From contig NZ_JAVSJA010000001.1 in the NCBI RefSeq assembly GCF_032027425.1, positions 1,178,001 to 1,242,000 of the forward strand: 64,000 bases of DNA. The letters are read 5' to 3'. Source of the stretch: Microcystis wesenbergii NRERC-220 (GTDB taxonomy: Bacteria; Cyanobacteriota; Cyanobacteriia; Cyanobacteriales; Microcystaceae). A program made the translations under genes and the position numbers. The notes beneath the pieces were generated by a model that worked only from the letters and a program-made list of their open reading frames with translations, was not told the DNA's origin and made no database searches. Of the stretch, positions 8,477-18,318 are shown one piece after another; the stretch's first letter is position 1; each line of letters begins with the position of its first letter.

Positions 8477-9661
8477 CTAGGCTAATTTAATGGCTGCAGT
8501 GACCACCTCTTCTAAAGACTCTAACCAATGAAAGTTAACATCAGCTAAACTCTGACTGAGATCGATCGCTTTGCTGTCAGCTAGGACGCGAAAAATTATT
8601 TGTGGTGGGGTGGGATTGAGAAAAGATCGGGGTTCCAAGGTTTGTCTTTCCTGTCGGGTGGCCCGGATCGTTCTTTCGCCGCTGCCAGGGCCGGGTGATA
8701 ATGGGCTATAACTGCGGTAGTAATTGCTAATACTCTCGATCGCTTTTTGGCCAAAGTCGGGATAACTGATAATATCAACGATAACCACTTTTAAATTAGG
8801 CAATAGTTGGAATTGTTGCAGACCGGCCTCTATTTGCTCGTTTAATTGCTCTAATTCTAGTCTTTCCTCCAGTATAAGCCATGCCGCCAGTTTTGCCCCT
8901 TTGCTGGCTAAGGCATCCCAGACAGTGGACATCAAACCCTGGCCATTGCTAATCACGGCTATTCGGCCAGTTTGATCAATTATCGACCAAGGGGATTGTA
9001 ATTGGGGTGGGGTCAAGGCTAGGAGATCGAGATGTCTAGCTAAAGCGGCATCATTAACAGTTATTTTGCCATCTAGGGCCATCACTTCCCCGGCTTCGTT
9101 GATACCCAAGGGATTAATCTCGATAATATCGAGATCTTTGCTGACAAAGAGACTATACATTTTTTCGAGAATTTGACTGATAGACTCGATCAAAGACCCT
9201 CTTAAACCCATAGATACGGCTAATTGCCGACAGAGATAGGGGGAAAATCTCGCTTCGATGACCACTTTTTGCATGGTTGCCAGTAAACTGTCCACATCCA
9301 TCCCCCCTTGACTCGCACCCAGTAAAACTGGTCTTTGCAGATGATAATCGAGTAAAATGGCTAAAAATATCTCCTGTTGCGGATTATACCTGGCTTCTGC
9401 TAGGATTACCTCTGGATATTCTCCGGCGATCGGTAAATGAAAGATAGCATGGGCAGCAGCGATCGCATCAATGGTATTAGCGACAAATCTCACTCCTCCT
9501 GCTTTTCCCCGGCCTCCCGTGCGTACCTGGGATTTCAGCACGATAGGATAGGGAATGTTTAATCTTTTTAGTCCCCCCGGTTCGTGGATTGGTTGGGAAG
9601 GTAAAATGGGGATACCTACTTGAGCAAATATTTCCTTGGCTTGGTATTCGAGTAAATCCAT
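8477..9661 (-). CDS. Succinyl-CoA synthetase beta-like protein with altered ligase domain
   Basis: 394 residues, close to the usual 388. The ATP-grasp part is well kept (MDLLEYQAKEIFAQVGIP at the start, VRTGGRGKAGGV near residue 47, LDIIEINPLGI near 178). The C-terminal ligase domain is not: the GGGA loop and the NIFGG segment of E. coli SucC are replaced by unrelated text (AWLILEERLELEQL, DIISYPDF). A hydrophilic insert rich in Pro, Arg and Gly lies near residues 318-350, encoded around 8600-8720, and interrupts the last part of the domain. The changes parallel those in the alpha-like partner, pointing to joint loss or change of the phospho-relay. Confidence 0.8.
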   Translation of the reverse strand: MDLLEYQAKEIFAQVGIPILPSQPIHEPGGLKRLNIPYPIVLKSQVRTGGRGKAGGVRFVANTIDAIAAAHAIFHLPIAGEYPEVILAEARYNPQQEIFLAILLDYHLQRPVLLGASQGGMDVDSLLATMQKVVIEARFSPYLCRQLAVSMGLRGSLIESISQILEKMYSLFVSKDLDIIEINPLGINEAGEVMALDGKITVNDAALARHLDLLALTPPQLQSPWSIIDQTGRIAVISNGQGLMSTVWDALASKGAKLAAWLILEERLELEQLNEQIEAGLQQFQLLPNLKVVIVDIISYPDFGQKAIESISNYYRSYSPLSPGPGSGERTIRATRQERQTLEPRSFLNPTPPQIIFRVLADSKAIDLSQSLADVNFHWLESLEEVVTAAIKLA

Positions 9662-10116
9662 AATTGATTAATTGATAAAGTGGCGGTTCTCTCTCTGCTC
9701 GTTTCGGTAGCTTGGGGACTATGAAGATTATTTTAGCAACAGCATCCAGTTCACGGGTGATCGGGGAGAATATTCTTGGTTGATAGGGATGGGGGACTTG
9801 TCGTGACGTCAATCTCGATCGCAAAACTTAAAGTTAATTCGATCGGGTGATTTTTTTTTTGATAGGATTGAACCTATAATTTTCCCATAAATAGTTCTTG
9901 TTCCCCATTAACCGTGCCAAACTAAGAACTGCGGACAAATCAAGAGTTTTGGCGTTTCAATAGACCAAATAAACTAATAACTGGCAATTACTCGAAAATA
10001 TCAGTTATTTTTTGCTAAAATTCTCCTTTTTTCCGCATTTTCCTGCTTGGAAACAAACTTTTTTCCCCTTTCGTCTCTATTTTTAATTCGCTCCCACTAG
10101 GAAACTCAAGGGTAAG
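9662..10116. other. Divergent promoter region between the SCS-like pair and an exported protein
   Basis: 455 bases without a credible gene. The stretch 9840-9870 has a T-run and the region from 9880 to 10090 is AT-rich, as expected for promoters. The last bases before the rightward ATG at 10117 contain AAGGGTAAG, a weak ribosome binding site. No known operator was recognised. Confidence 0.35.
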
Positions 10117-10791
10117 ATGCTAAATTTTCAAAAGCAGGGTCGTCATCATCCTTTGACTCTATTAACAATGCTTTTAAGTGCTTCTTTCGTTGTGGTCTGC
10201 CTTTCCTTGACTCCTGCGATCGCACGTCAATTCGCCCCAATTAACCCGATTAAACCAATTCCTTTGGGGAATGATCAATTAATTCCTGCCGGCACAGACA
10301 TCCCTGTAAAATACGAGCAAGGGGAAAAAATTCTTTTAACCAAACAAGAAACTTTTTCTTTATCTCTGACCGTCACCGATAATATCAAAAATTCCCAAGG
10401 ACAGACAATTATTCCCGATGGTAGTCAGATTATCGGAGAAATTAAACCTGATGGTCAAGGTTCGCGTTTTTTATCCCAAAAAATCTTTTTAAAAACCCAT
10501 CAACCCCAAGAAAAATCTATTGATGCTATTTCGGCAGTTTTCACCCGTCTAGAAAGGCTAATTAAGGGAGTTAACCCCGATAAAATTATTCAGGGTGCAG
10601 TATTAGGAAAATCCGCCGCTTCTGTCCTCGCTTCTTTTACTTCTGACCAACCGGTTAGCGAGATTATACGAGGAGGAGGATTAGAAGTATTAGCCGGTTG
10701 GTTATTACGAGGAGAATCGGTGGAATTATTGTCAATTAACCCCAAGGAAGATTTAAAATTAACCCTTCGTTCTGATTTTACCGGTCAGTAA
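10117..10791 (+). CDS. Exported protein of unknown function, paralogue of the protein at 31506
   Basis: 224 residues. A hydrophobic segment at about 16-33 followed by AIARQFA is a likely signal peptide. The mature part opens with IPAGTDIPVKYEQGEKILL, then a beta-rich region (SLSLTVTDNI, GSQIIGEIKPDGQGSRF) and a small Gly/Ala-rich stretch before a C-terminal ELLSINPKEDLKLTL. The same order is found in the product at 31506-32174 (IPAGTVIPLNYEKADKIL, GVRFIADEI, LYSVNPDRDLNITL). The shape recalls TrbI/VirB10-like barrel annotations given to some cyanobacterial proteins, but I cannot assign a function. Probably periplasmic or outer-membrane associated. Confidence 0.75.
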   Translation: MLNFQKQGRHHPLTLLTMLLSASFVVVCLSLTPAIARQFAPINPIKPIPLGNDQLIPAGTDIPVKYEQGEKILLTKQETFSLSLTVTDNIKNSQGQTIIPDGSQIIGEIKPDGQGSRFLSQKIFLKTHQPQEKSIDAISAVFTRLERLIKGVNPDKIIQGAVLGKSAASVLASFTSDQPVSEIIRGGGLEVLAGWLLRGESVELLSINPKEDLKLTLRSDFTGQ

Positions 10792-10792
10792 C

Positions 10793-10850
10793 TACTAAAT
10801 CTGTTGAGTATAGGCTACATATCAGGACAGGCAAAAGGCAAAAGGCAAAA
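10793..10850. repeat. Half of a TA-type MITE (inverted relative to other copies)
   Basis: TACTAAATC, then a GTTGAGTATAGGCTACAT stretch and AGGACAGGCAAAAGGC, is the reverse complement of the right half of the elements at 40698-40827 and 58653-58772. It begins 2 bases after the stop codon of the exported-protein gene. Confidence 0.75.
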
Positions 10851-10913
10851 GTTAGTGTAAGCTGAGAAAAATCAGGTGTGTTAGTTATTAATCTAACACA
10901 CCAGCTATCGAGA

Positions 10914-11864
<951 letters not shown>

Positions 11865-12947
11865 TTAATCCACAGTTGTCATTGAACGATTGCGAAGATA
11901 AGCCAAATCTTTTAATAACTGTCCGCTATCACCACCGTTATTAAGATTAATCCCCAAAGCCGCTAAATCCGCATCTACCATTAATTTTACCAGTCCCTCG
12001 AACGTTACCGACGGCTGCCAGCCTAATTTCTCCCTGGCTTTTGTGGAATCTCCTATTAATAAATCCACTTCCGCTGGACGCAAATAACGTTCATCAAACT
12101 CCACATAATCCTGCCAATTTAAATTAACGTATTGGAAAGAAATATCGAGAAACTCCCGGATAGAATAGGTTTCATTGGTCGCCACCACATAATCATCCGG
12201 TTCTTCCTGTTGTAACATTAACCACATCGCCCGCACATAATCCTTAGCATAACCCCAATCCCGTTTAGAATCAAGATTTCCTAAATAGAGTTTTTTCTGT
12301 TGTCCGGCAATAATTCGGGCCAAGGCGCGGGTAATTTTGCGCGTGACAAAAGTTTCTCCACGCCGGGGGGATTCATGGTTAAATAAAATGCCGTTACAGG
12401 CAAATAAGTCGTAGGATTCCCGATAGTTGATTGTTTGCCAGTGACCGTAAACTTTCGCACAAGCGTAGGGACTGCGGGGATAAAATGGCGTGGTTTCTTT
12501 TTGGGGAACTTCCATGACTTTCCCAAACATTTCCGAGGAACCTGCTTGATAGAAACGCACTTCGATGCCGGTTCTTTTTTGGTAATCCCGAATTGCTTCT
12601 AGTAATCTTAAGACCCCCACCCCCACAGCATCAACGGTGTATTCTGGGGCATCAAAACTAACCCGCACATGGGATTGGGCCCCTAAATTATACACTTCTA
12701 CCGGTTGCACTTGTTCAAGGATACGCCGCAGGGTCGTCCCGTCGGTGAGGTCGCCATAATGAAGAAATAATTTAGTATCGGGCTGGTGGGGGTCAGTGTA
12801 GATATGATCGATGCGATCGGTGTTAAAAGTTGAAGTACGACGGATGATACCGTGGACTTCGTAACCTTTTTCTAATAATAATTCGCTCAGATAGGAACCA
12901 TCTTGACCGGTGATGCCAGTAATCAGGGCGCGTTTCGGTTGAGTCAT
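11865..12947 (-). CDS. gmd: GDP-mannose 4,6-dehydratase
   Basis: 360 residues, full length. The nucleotide-binding [10 protein letters not shown] lies near residue 10-19, [16 protein letters not shown] near 33, [12 protein letters not shown] near 87, the SSEMFG active-site stretch near 137 and [15 protein letters not shown] near 155-170 with the catalytic Tyr-X3-Lys. It converts GDP-D-mannose to GDP-4-keto-6-deoxy-D-mannose, the substrate of the fucose synthase encoded 12 bases downstream. A promoter for both genes is expected in 12948-13069. Confidence 0.97.
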   Translation of the reverse strand: MTQPKRALITGITGQDGSYLSELLLEKGYEVHGIIRRTSTFNTDRIDHIYTDPHQPDTKLFLHYGDLTDGTTLRRILEQVQPVEVYNLGAQSHVRVSFDAPEYTVDAVGVGVLRLLEAIRDYQKRTGIEVRFYQAGSSEMFGKVMEVPQKETTPFYPRSPYACAKVYGHWQTINYRESYDLFACNGILFNHESPRRGETFVTRKITRALARIIAGQQKKLYLGNLDSKRDWGYAKDYVRAMWLMLQQEEPDDYVVATNETYSIREFLDISFQYVNLNWQDYVEFDERYLRPAEVDLLIGDSTKAREKLGWQPSVTFEGLVKLMVDADLAALGINLNNGGDSGQLLKDLAYLRNRSMTTVD

Positions 12948-13069
12948 CAGTAATTTACCTAATCGGGAAGAATAAAGACCAGGGCAGGGTCTGACTGCTT
13001 ATAGCACACTTTAGCCCCTTAGGACAAGTTTGGCTAGGTTGAGAGGGGACAAAAAGATGAATTGATTTT

Positions 13070-13414
13070 TTATCCGGGCTGCATAGATTCTAAATGGTTC
13101 TGACAATTTTCTCGAAATTTTCTGACTTGAAATTCCTTGACTTTGATTAATCGATAATTATCTTTTCCCATGGCGAGGGAAAATTTGGCTTCGGTGTCAT
13201 CAAGTAAATTTTTGGAGATAGCTTTCCACTGTTCTTGCGTTTGCCAATGGGCAACGATAATTAATTCCTCCTCGATAGCGGGATTAATCCAAATTTCTTT
13301 ACCTAAAAAACCCGCTTGTTTTGCTAAAAACTTTGTCCAAATTTCTTCATCTTTTTGGATAAATTTTTCCCTAGCTTCGGGTTTAACTTGAAATTCTAAC
13401 CACTCAATGACCAT
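13070..13414 (-). CDS. Small ABM-like protein, probably TIGR03792 family
   Basis: 114 residues. MVIEWLEFQVKPEAREKFI then a conserved EEELIIVAHWQTQEQWKAI core resembles the dimeric alpha-beta barrel of antibiotic-biosynthesis-monooxygenase-like proteins and, as I recall it, the cyanobacterial family TIGR03792. No function is established. It is the last gene of a three-gene run: 12 bases after the ParA-like gene, which is itself 15 bases after a metallophosphoesterase gene. Confidence 0.7.
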   Translation of the reverse strand: MVIEWLEFQVKPEAREKFIQKDEEIWTKFLAKQAGFLGKEIWINPAIEEELIIVAHWQTQEQWKAISKNLLDDTEAKFSLAMGKDNYRLIKVKEFQVRKFRENCQNHLESMQPG

Positions 13415-13426
13415 AGTAATTATCTC

Positions 13427-14314
13427 CTATTTTTTGGCTTTCATCAAGAATTCTTCTGTGAGTTTCATAAAAGCTTTGGAACCACTAGAAGAGGGCATGG
13501 CTGCCACCACAGGCACGAACATATCAACAGCTTTAGCTACATTAACATCCATAGGAATCGCATTAGCAAAAATTTGATGGGCTTGAAAATCCTGTTGTAC
13601 CCGGCGCATGACTTGATTATAGTAGCGACTGAGTAAACCACCACCGGAAAGAATAAAAACTATACCGAGTAAACCAGGGTTAATCGGTTGGGTTTCTTGA
13701 TGACTAGCTTTCAGTTTAACTATTCTTCTTTCTAATAGCTGAATGCCGACAATCGATAAAGGTTCGGGACGGGCGGGTAGTAAATAAAAATGACTGCTAC
13801 AGAGACCACTACGAGTTAAAAGATTATAGCCTGGAGCGCAGTCCATGATAATATAATCGTAACGGTCTTGAATGGGATCAATGATTTTTTTAATTAAGAT
13901 TCTTTCGAGGTTATTCCAAGCATAATCAAAGCCTAAATCTTCCTGTAAAATTGCTTGGTGGTGCAGGGTTTCTGAGACGACATATTCATCATAAAGTTCG
14001 ATGTCTCCTGGCAGTAAATCTAAGCCTTTAATTTCACATACTGAAGGGACAATAATATCATCAATAGTTAATTTATTGTAGGGATTGGGTTTGATAATTG
14101 CTTCTAATAAATAGCTTAAAGTGCGTTTTTTGCGACGCAGTTGAGCGAATTCATGGGGGGACATTAAGCTAAGAGTCGCACTGATTTGAGCGTCTAAATC
14201 AAGGACAAGGACTCGTTTTTGCTGAAATTTAGCTAAACAGGTGGCAAGGTTGACGGTAAGGGTAGTTTTTCCTACTCCTCCTTTCATATTAACGGTGCTG
14301 ATGACAGTGGCCAT
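13427..14314 (-). CDS. ParA/MinD-type ATPase without a ParB partner
   Basis: 295 residues. The deviant Walker A motif KGGVGKTT is at residues 11-18, with Walker A' VLVLDLDAQISAT near 35-47 and Walker B YIIMDCAPG near 150. These are marks of cytoplasmic ParA ATPases that form nucleoid-bound gradients to place plasmids, chromosomes or protein cargoes. No parB or parS is seen nearby; the gene sits between a metallophosphoesterase gene and a small ABM-like gene with gaps of 15 and 12 bases. Family is certain; cargo is unknown. Confidence 0.9.
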   Translation of the reverse strand: MATVISTVNMKGGVGKTTLTVNLATCLAKFQQKRVLVLDLDAQISATLSLMSPHEFAQLRRKKRTLSYLLEAIIKPNPYNKLTIDDIIVPSVCEIKGLDLLPGDIELYDEYVVSETLHHQAILQEDLGFDYAWNNLERILIKKIIDPIQDRYDYIIMDCAPGYNLLTRSGLCSSHFYLLPARPEPLSIVGIQLLERRIVKLKASHQETQPINPGLLGIVFILSGGGLLSRYYNQVMRRVQQDFQAHQIFANAIPMDVNVAKAVDMFVPVVAAMPSSSGSKAFMKLTEEFLMKAKK

Positions 14315-14329
14315 GATGGGAATTCCTTT

Positions 14330-15385
14330 CTAGTTAACCGATGGAATATCTCGACGTAAAACCTGCCCGTTGGGAGCCATAATCAAAGGAGGTAAACTGG
14401 TAATATCGATCGCCTCTTGGGTTTTCATGTCGTAGGTGGTGTAAAATGTTTCCTGTTGATGGGGATTAATATCGACAATTGTTAGGGTTTTTCTAGGTGC
14501 TTGTTCACTGTTCAACAACCGTCGCGGTCCACTGCCTAAAGCTCCTGAGTGTAATAATTGTAATTGCCCCCGTTTACCCGGATAGTAAGCGTGAGCGTGG
14601 CCACTAATATAAGTATGCACCTGATAGCCTTCTAAAAACGCTCTTAATTGCTCGGCATCGGCTAAATAATCCCCCGGTCGATTTCTGCCCACGGCAATAC
14701 CGTAGAGGGGTAAATGACCGATTACTAGCCGCATTTTAGCATTTTTAGCGTCGGTACTACTCAAGTTTTTTGCCGCCCAATTTAGTTGTTCCCCAGAGAT
14801 TAAATGAGTGGAGGCATCCCAAACTAGATAGAATATACCATTTTGAGTGAAAGTATAATAAAAAGGAAAGCCGGTTTTATCGATAAAATTTAAACTTGTC
14901 TCATGTTGGGGATTTTGCCAATAATCTTGGGCTAATTTTCTCTCTTTAGCATAGATAAATTTTCCTGCGGATAAAGCTCCAGAAGCGTCATGATTACCGA
15001 TGGTAAAAGCAAAAGGTATTTTAGCAGCTCGCAGGGGCGCAGCGATATGGCGATCAAAGGCTGACCACATGGCGTTAATTGCTGCCTCTGTCAAGCTGCT
15101 TTTTTGTCCTGCCACCATGTCGCCACCACAGAGAACCAGATCGGGTTTATGATTGATAATTAAAGGGATAGCTCGATCGATTTCGGGATCGTAAGTAGTG
15201 GAACCGTATTGACTATTAAGGTCACTAATCACGATTATCTTGACTTTTTTCGCTTTTTGTGCTTGTTTAACGGGAGACTCAGGGGTATTTTGGGAAGTAA
15301 CGGGCTGTAAAATCTGATGAGCGCAAGCTGCCAAGCTAAAACCGCCTAAACTGCCACTAATAAGCAAAAATTTACGGCGTTGCAT
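14330..15385 (-). CDS. Exported metallophosphoesterase (lipoprotein or Tat-type signal)
   Basis: 351 residues. MQRRKFLLISGSLGGFSLAAC combines a twin-Arg-like start with a lipobox-like LAAC (Cys21), so export and lipid anchoring are plausible. Calcineurin-like metal-site motifs follow in order: ISDLNSQYG near residue 53, LVLCGGDMVAG near 85, TIGNHDASG near 130, IGHLPLYG near 222 and SGHAHAYYPG near 260. In the first motif the usual D-x-H is D-x-N, so one metal ligand is changed, a substitution also known in some family members. Substrate unknown. First gene of the ParA operon. Confidence 0.85.
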   Translation of the reverse strand: MQRRKFLLISGSLGGFSLAACAHQILQPVTSQNTPESPVKQAQKAKKVKIIVISDLNSQYGSTTYDPEIDRAIPLIINHKPDLVLCGGDMVAGQKSSLTEAAINAMWSAFDRHIAAPLRAAKIPFAFTIGNHDASGALSAGKFIYAKERKLAQDYWQNPQHETSLNFIDKTGFPFYYTFTQNGIFYLVWDASTHLISGEQLNWAAKNLSSTDAKNAKMRLVIGHLPLYGIAVGRNRPGDYLADAEQLRAFLEGYQVHTYISGHAHAYYPGKRGQLQLLHSGALGSGPRRLLNSEQAPRKTLTIVDINPHQQETFYTTYDMKTQEAIDITSLPPLIMAPNGQVLRRDIPSVN

Positions 15386-15482
15386 AGAATATCAATCTCG
15401 TCTTTAATTGAGGTCACGTCAGTTAGTGTAGCAATTTTTGTCCCTTCGATCGCTTTTTTTCTCCATCATCCCAATTAACCCT

Positions 15483-15488
15483 CAGGAG
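15483..15488 (+). promoter_or_regulatory. Ribosome binding site that sets a TTG start
   Basis: CAGGAG ends 5 bases before TTG at 15494-15496. No ATG or GTG lies at useful spacing, so this site supports the TTG start of the downstream gene. Confidence 0.7.
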
Positions 15489-15493
15489 ATAAC

Positions 15494-15964
15494 TTGACAA
15501 TTCTCTTAACTTCTTTTGCGCCTTGGTTATGCCATCAACCGAGTAATTCCTCCGATGATTTGTTAGTATCTATTCAAGATAATTATGCAAAAAAGCTTTT
15601 ATTTTTGCGTCAACTTCCCGTTAATACCCATCGAGCCAGTGAACGAGTTATCAAAGCTATTCAAGACAAAAACCCCGATTTCGTTATTTGTTGTGGCATG
15701 GCAGAAAGTCGTTATCGTTTAAGTTTAGAATCTCATGCTAGGAGTAGCACAAAACAGTTATTTACACCAATTCCCTTGCCAGATTTAATTAAAAACCTTG
15801 ACTATAGTTATATCAGCGATAATGCCGGTCAGTTTGTCTGCGAAGAATTATATTTTCAAGTCTTAAAACATCATCCGAGAGCTTTATTCGTTCATGTGCC
15901 GCTTTTAACTGACAAAAATTTTGTCATTATTCAAAGGGATTTTCAAAAAATTATCAGTAATTAG
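15494..15964 (+). CDS. Pyroglutamyl-peptidase I-like protein (peptidase family C15 fold)
   Basis: 156 residues, shorter than the usual 200-215. The three catalytic regions of C15 peptidases are recognisable: FVICCGMAESR (Glu near residue 70), NAGQFVCEELYFQVL (Cys near 118) and FVHVPLL (His near 135). The N-terminal GFxPF loop is reduced to TSFAPWL. The family removes N-terminal pyroglutamate from peptides; the short length and the altered substrate loop leave true activity open. Start is TTG with a good CAGGAG site upstream. Confidence 0.7.
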   Translation: MTILLTSFAPWLCHQPSNSSDDLLVSIQDNYAKKLLFLRQLPVNTHRASERVIKAIQDKNPDFVICCGMAESRYRLSLESHARSSTKQLFTPIPLPDLIKNLDYSYISDNAGQFVCEELYFQVLKHHPRALFVHVPLLTDKNFVIIQRDFQKIISN

Positions 15965-15974
15965 TCGGACAAAA

Positions 15975-17030
15975 TTAATTTCCCAAGCTTAAAGAACCGG
16001 AATTTTTTAAGGCCGATAAATTAGCATTACCCGTACAGAATAAAGCAATTTCTAATTCAGCAATCAAAAAAGTCACCAACTCATCTACCGCCGCCTCCGA
16101 TGCCACGGCTGCGGTGAGAAAAGGCCGGGCTAAACCGCCTAAATCCGCCCCTAAAGCGATAGCTTTGCCAATATCGACCCCATTTTTCAAACCCCCGGAA
16201 GCGATGAGAGGAATAGTAGAATTAATCGCCCGGATAGAGGTAATACAATCGGCGGTGGGTAAACCCCAATCGGCAAAAACTTGACCTAAATGACGCTGTT
16301 TTTTGTCTTTTGCCCTTTGACTTTCCACCTTTGCCCAAGAAGTGCCGCCAGCCCCTGCCACATCAATCGCCGCCACCCCCGCCTCTATTAACTTTTTAGC
16401 CATTGCCCCGGAAATCCCGTTACCCACTTCCTTAGCCACCACAGGAACGGGCAATTTAGAGCAGACGAGGGCGATTTTGTCAAGGATTCCTCGAAAATTT
16501 TTATCGCCTCCCGATTGTACCCATTCTTGCAGGGGATTAAGATGAAGAATCAGGGCATCAGCCTCCAATAAATCGACTAATTTAAGGCATTCTTCCACAC
16601 CACAGCCATAATTTAACTGCACTGCCCCTAAATTAGCCAAAAGTAGGATATCGGGGGCGAGATGGCGAACGGAAAAAGTGGCGGCTAATTCCGGTTGTTC
16701 GAGGGCGATACGTTGGGACCCAACCCCCATCGCTAAACGGTAACGTTGGGCGACGGTTGCCAGTCGAGTATTGACTAGATGGGCTAAGGTAGTTCCCCCC
16801 GTCATCGAAGAAATCAATAGAGGCGCGCCGAGGCTTTTGCCTAAAAAGCTAGTACCGATATTAATATCACTACGGTCTAGTTCTGGCAAACAGCAGTGAT
16901 TAAAGCGATATTTCTCTAATCCGCTGCTAATTTCGCTAAATTCTACGTCTTCTTCCAGACAAACTCGCAAATGTTCGGCTTTACGATTTTCTATGTCACT
17001 AGAGGCATTAACAGGGGGGAGAGTGGTCAT
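15975..17030 (-). CDS. fni: Type II isopentenyl-diphosphate delta-isomerase
   Basis: 351 residues. An FMN-dependent TIM barrel: [14 protein letters not shown] at the start, LISSMTGGT near 72, [10 protein letters not shown] near 97, the catalytic LHLNPLQE near 155-162, [11 protein letters not shown] near 198 and the phosphate-binding [20 protein letters not shown] near 285. It interconverts IPP and DMAPP for carotenoid, phytol and quinone side chains. Cyanobacteria using the MEP route generally carry this type. It converges with the C15-like gene with a gap of 10 bases. Confidence 0.95.
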   Translation of the reverse strand: MTTLPPVNASSDIENRKAEHLRVCLEEDVEFSEISSGLEKYRFNHCCLPELDRSDINIGTSFLGKSLGAPLLISSMTGGTTLAHLVNTRLATVAQRYRLAMGVGSQRIALEQPELAATFSVRHLAPDILLLANLGAVQLNYGCGVEECLKLVDLLEADALILHLNPLQEWVQSGGDKNFRGILDKIALVCSKLPVPVVAKEVGNGISGAMAKKLIEAGVAAIDVAGAGGTSWAKVESQRAKDKKQRHLGQVFADWGLPTADCITSIRAINSTIPLIASGGLKNGVDIGKAIALGADLGGLARPFLTAAVASEAAVDELVTFLIAELEIALFCTGNANLSALKNSGSLSLGN

Positions 17031-17458
17031 AGGTGAGGATGACGATCGCTACACAGTTGACTATACAGGATATTGAGTCAATTGTTCCAGTTGTTAACGA
17101 AGGCGGTGGTTGGTCGTCAGCAATGGAAACAAATTCAGCCATAGGAGCGATCGATCTTTTTGTCCTTTGTGTCTTTGTGGTTCTTTCCACGCGCTATATT
17201 AGATTAACAAGTCAAATAAATCAAGAGAAAGAGCTAAAAGATTGGCAACAGATTAACTGGTTCGTGTATGCTTTGAGATGGTCATAATCTGAGATTTATT
17301 TTTACCCATCAGGTGATTGGCTACGACATGATCAATAGGCCGCCCGTTAGTTTAATCCGTTGCTGCTACGAATGCCTGGGGAAGATTAGCTAATAAGCGA
17401 TCGCCCCGATCTGAAAATTCCCGCTCGATTTTCCTATTGCTTCGGTTGAAAATTGACC
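17031..17458. other. Intergenic region, no supported gene
   Basis: An 84-codon rightward frame (17033-17287) spans much of it but has no ribosome binding site and contains the FVLCVFVVL text typical of a noncoding CTTTGTGTCTTTGTGGTTC repeat seen in cyanobacterial spacers. The region should include promoters of the flanking divergent genes. Confidence 0.4.
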
Positions 17459-18025
17459 ATGACTCTTATCTCTTCTAAATCCCTCACTTTACCGGAATTT
17501 CTCTCGCTAACCGATGCCGATGGCGATATTACCTATGAATTAGTCGATGGAGAAGCGATCGCAAAAATGTCACCGAAATTCTTTCATTCTCGTTTAACTC
17601 TGGCTTTATCTTCTATACTCGATCACTGGAATCAAGGACGGGGAGAGGTGGGAATCGAATGGGCGATCGTCCTAAGCAAAAACGATCGAGATTGGTGTCC
17701 CGTTCCCGATCTCCTCTACATTTCCTTGGAAAGGTTAGGAGATATTACCCTCACCGATGAAGCTTGTCCCGTTCCCCCGGAATTAGTCATCGAAATTATT
17801 TCTCCCGAACAATCCTTCAGCAGCCTGAGCGAAAAAGCCGTGGACTACCTAAAAGCGGGAGTCAGTCGCGTCTGGATCGTCGATCCCCGGGCCAAGCAGA
17901 TCACAATTTTCTATCCCGATGCGCCCCCGGCGATTAAAAAAGGCGATGACGAGATTAGCGATATTCTCCTCCCCGATTTAACCCTAACCCCCGGACAAAT
18001 TTTTGCCAGGGCCCGATTAAGTTAA
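17459..18025 (+). CDS. Uma2 family (DUF820) endonuclease-like protein
   Basis: 188 residues from ATG 17459 (a TTG two codons earlier is also in frame). LTLPEFLSLTDADGDITYELVDGEAI, VPDLLYISLERL, PPELVIEIISPEQS and DYLKAGVSRVWIVDPRAK are the standard Uma2 sequence, a PD-(D/E)xK fold with Asp in PDLL and Glu in VIEI. These proteins are expanded in cyanobacteria, often in many copies, and their biological role is not settled. No partner gene is evident. Confidence 0.9.
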   Translation: MTLISSKSLTLPEFLSLTDADGDITYELVDGEAIAKMSPKFFHSRLTLALSSILDHWNQGRGEVGIEWAIVLSKNDRDWCPVPDLLYISLERLGDITLTDEACPVPPELVIEIISPEQSFSSLSEKAVDYLKAGVSRVWIVDPRAKQITIFYPDAPPAIKKGDDEISDILLPDLTLTPGQIFARARLS

Positions 18026-18318
18026 TGCCCTACACCCCGCGATCGATTCCACCTTCTGCGAACACCTGTACTGATTAACGGCAGCGGATAGATTAGAACG
18101 GATTAAAAAGTTAACGAAAACAGGAACGATCAAAAACCCTAAAAGTCAACCCCTAGGCATAGCGTTTACGGTTTTAACATTCTTGTAATGTTTCGCTCAT
18201 GATCATTTTGGGAGCAGTTTTATGGAGCGATCGCTCTAAGCTGCTGTAGAATTAGTTTAACAAAAGTGAGATGCAGCCAAAGACTTGCAGTTAAATAATT
18301 GGATGGCGACCTAAAAAC

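Noticed and set aside
9477-9824. 115-codon leftward frame overlapping the SCS-beta-like start
   Set aside because: It is an out-of-frame shadow of the start of the beta-like gene; no family text.
13427-14314. Plasmid or chromosome partition locus
   Set aside because: ParA-like only; no ParB gene or parS-like repeats are seen, so a parABS locus is not supported.
17033-17287. 84-codon rightward frame
   Set aside because: No ribosome binding site, no family text, and it contains a common noncoding CTTTGTGTCTTTGTGG repeat.
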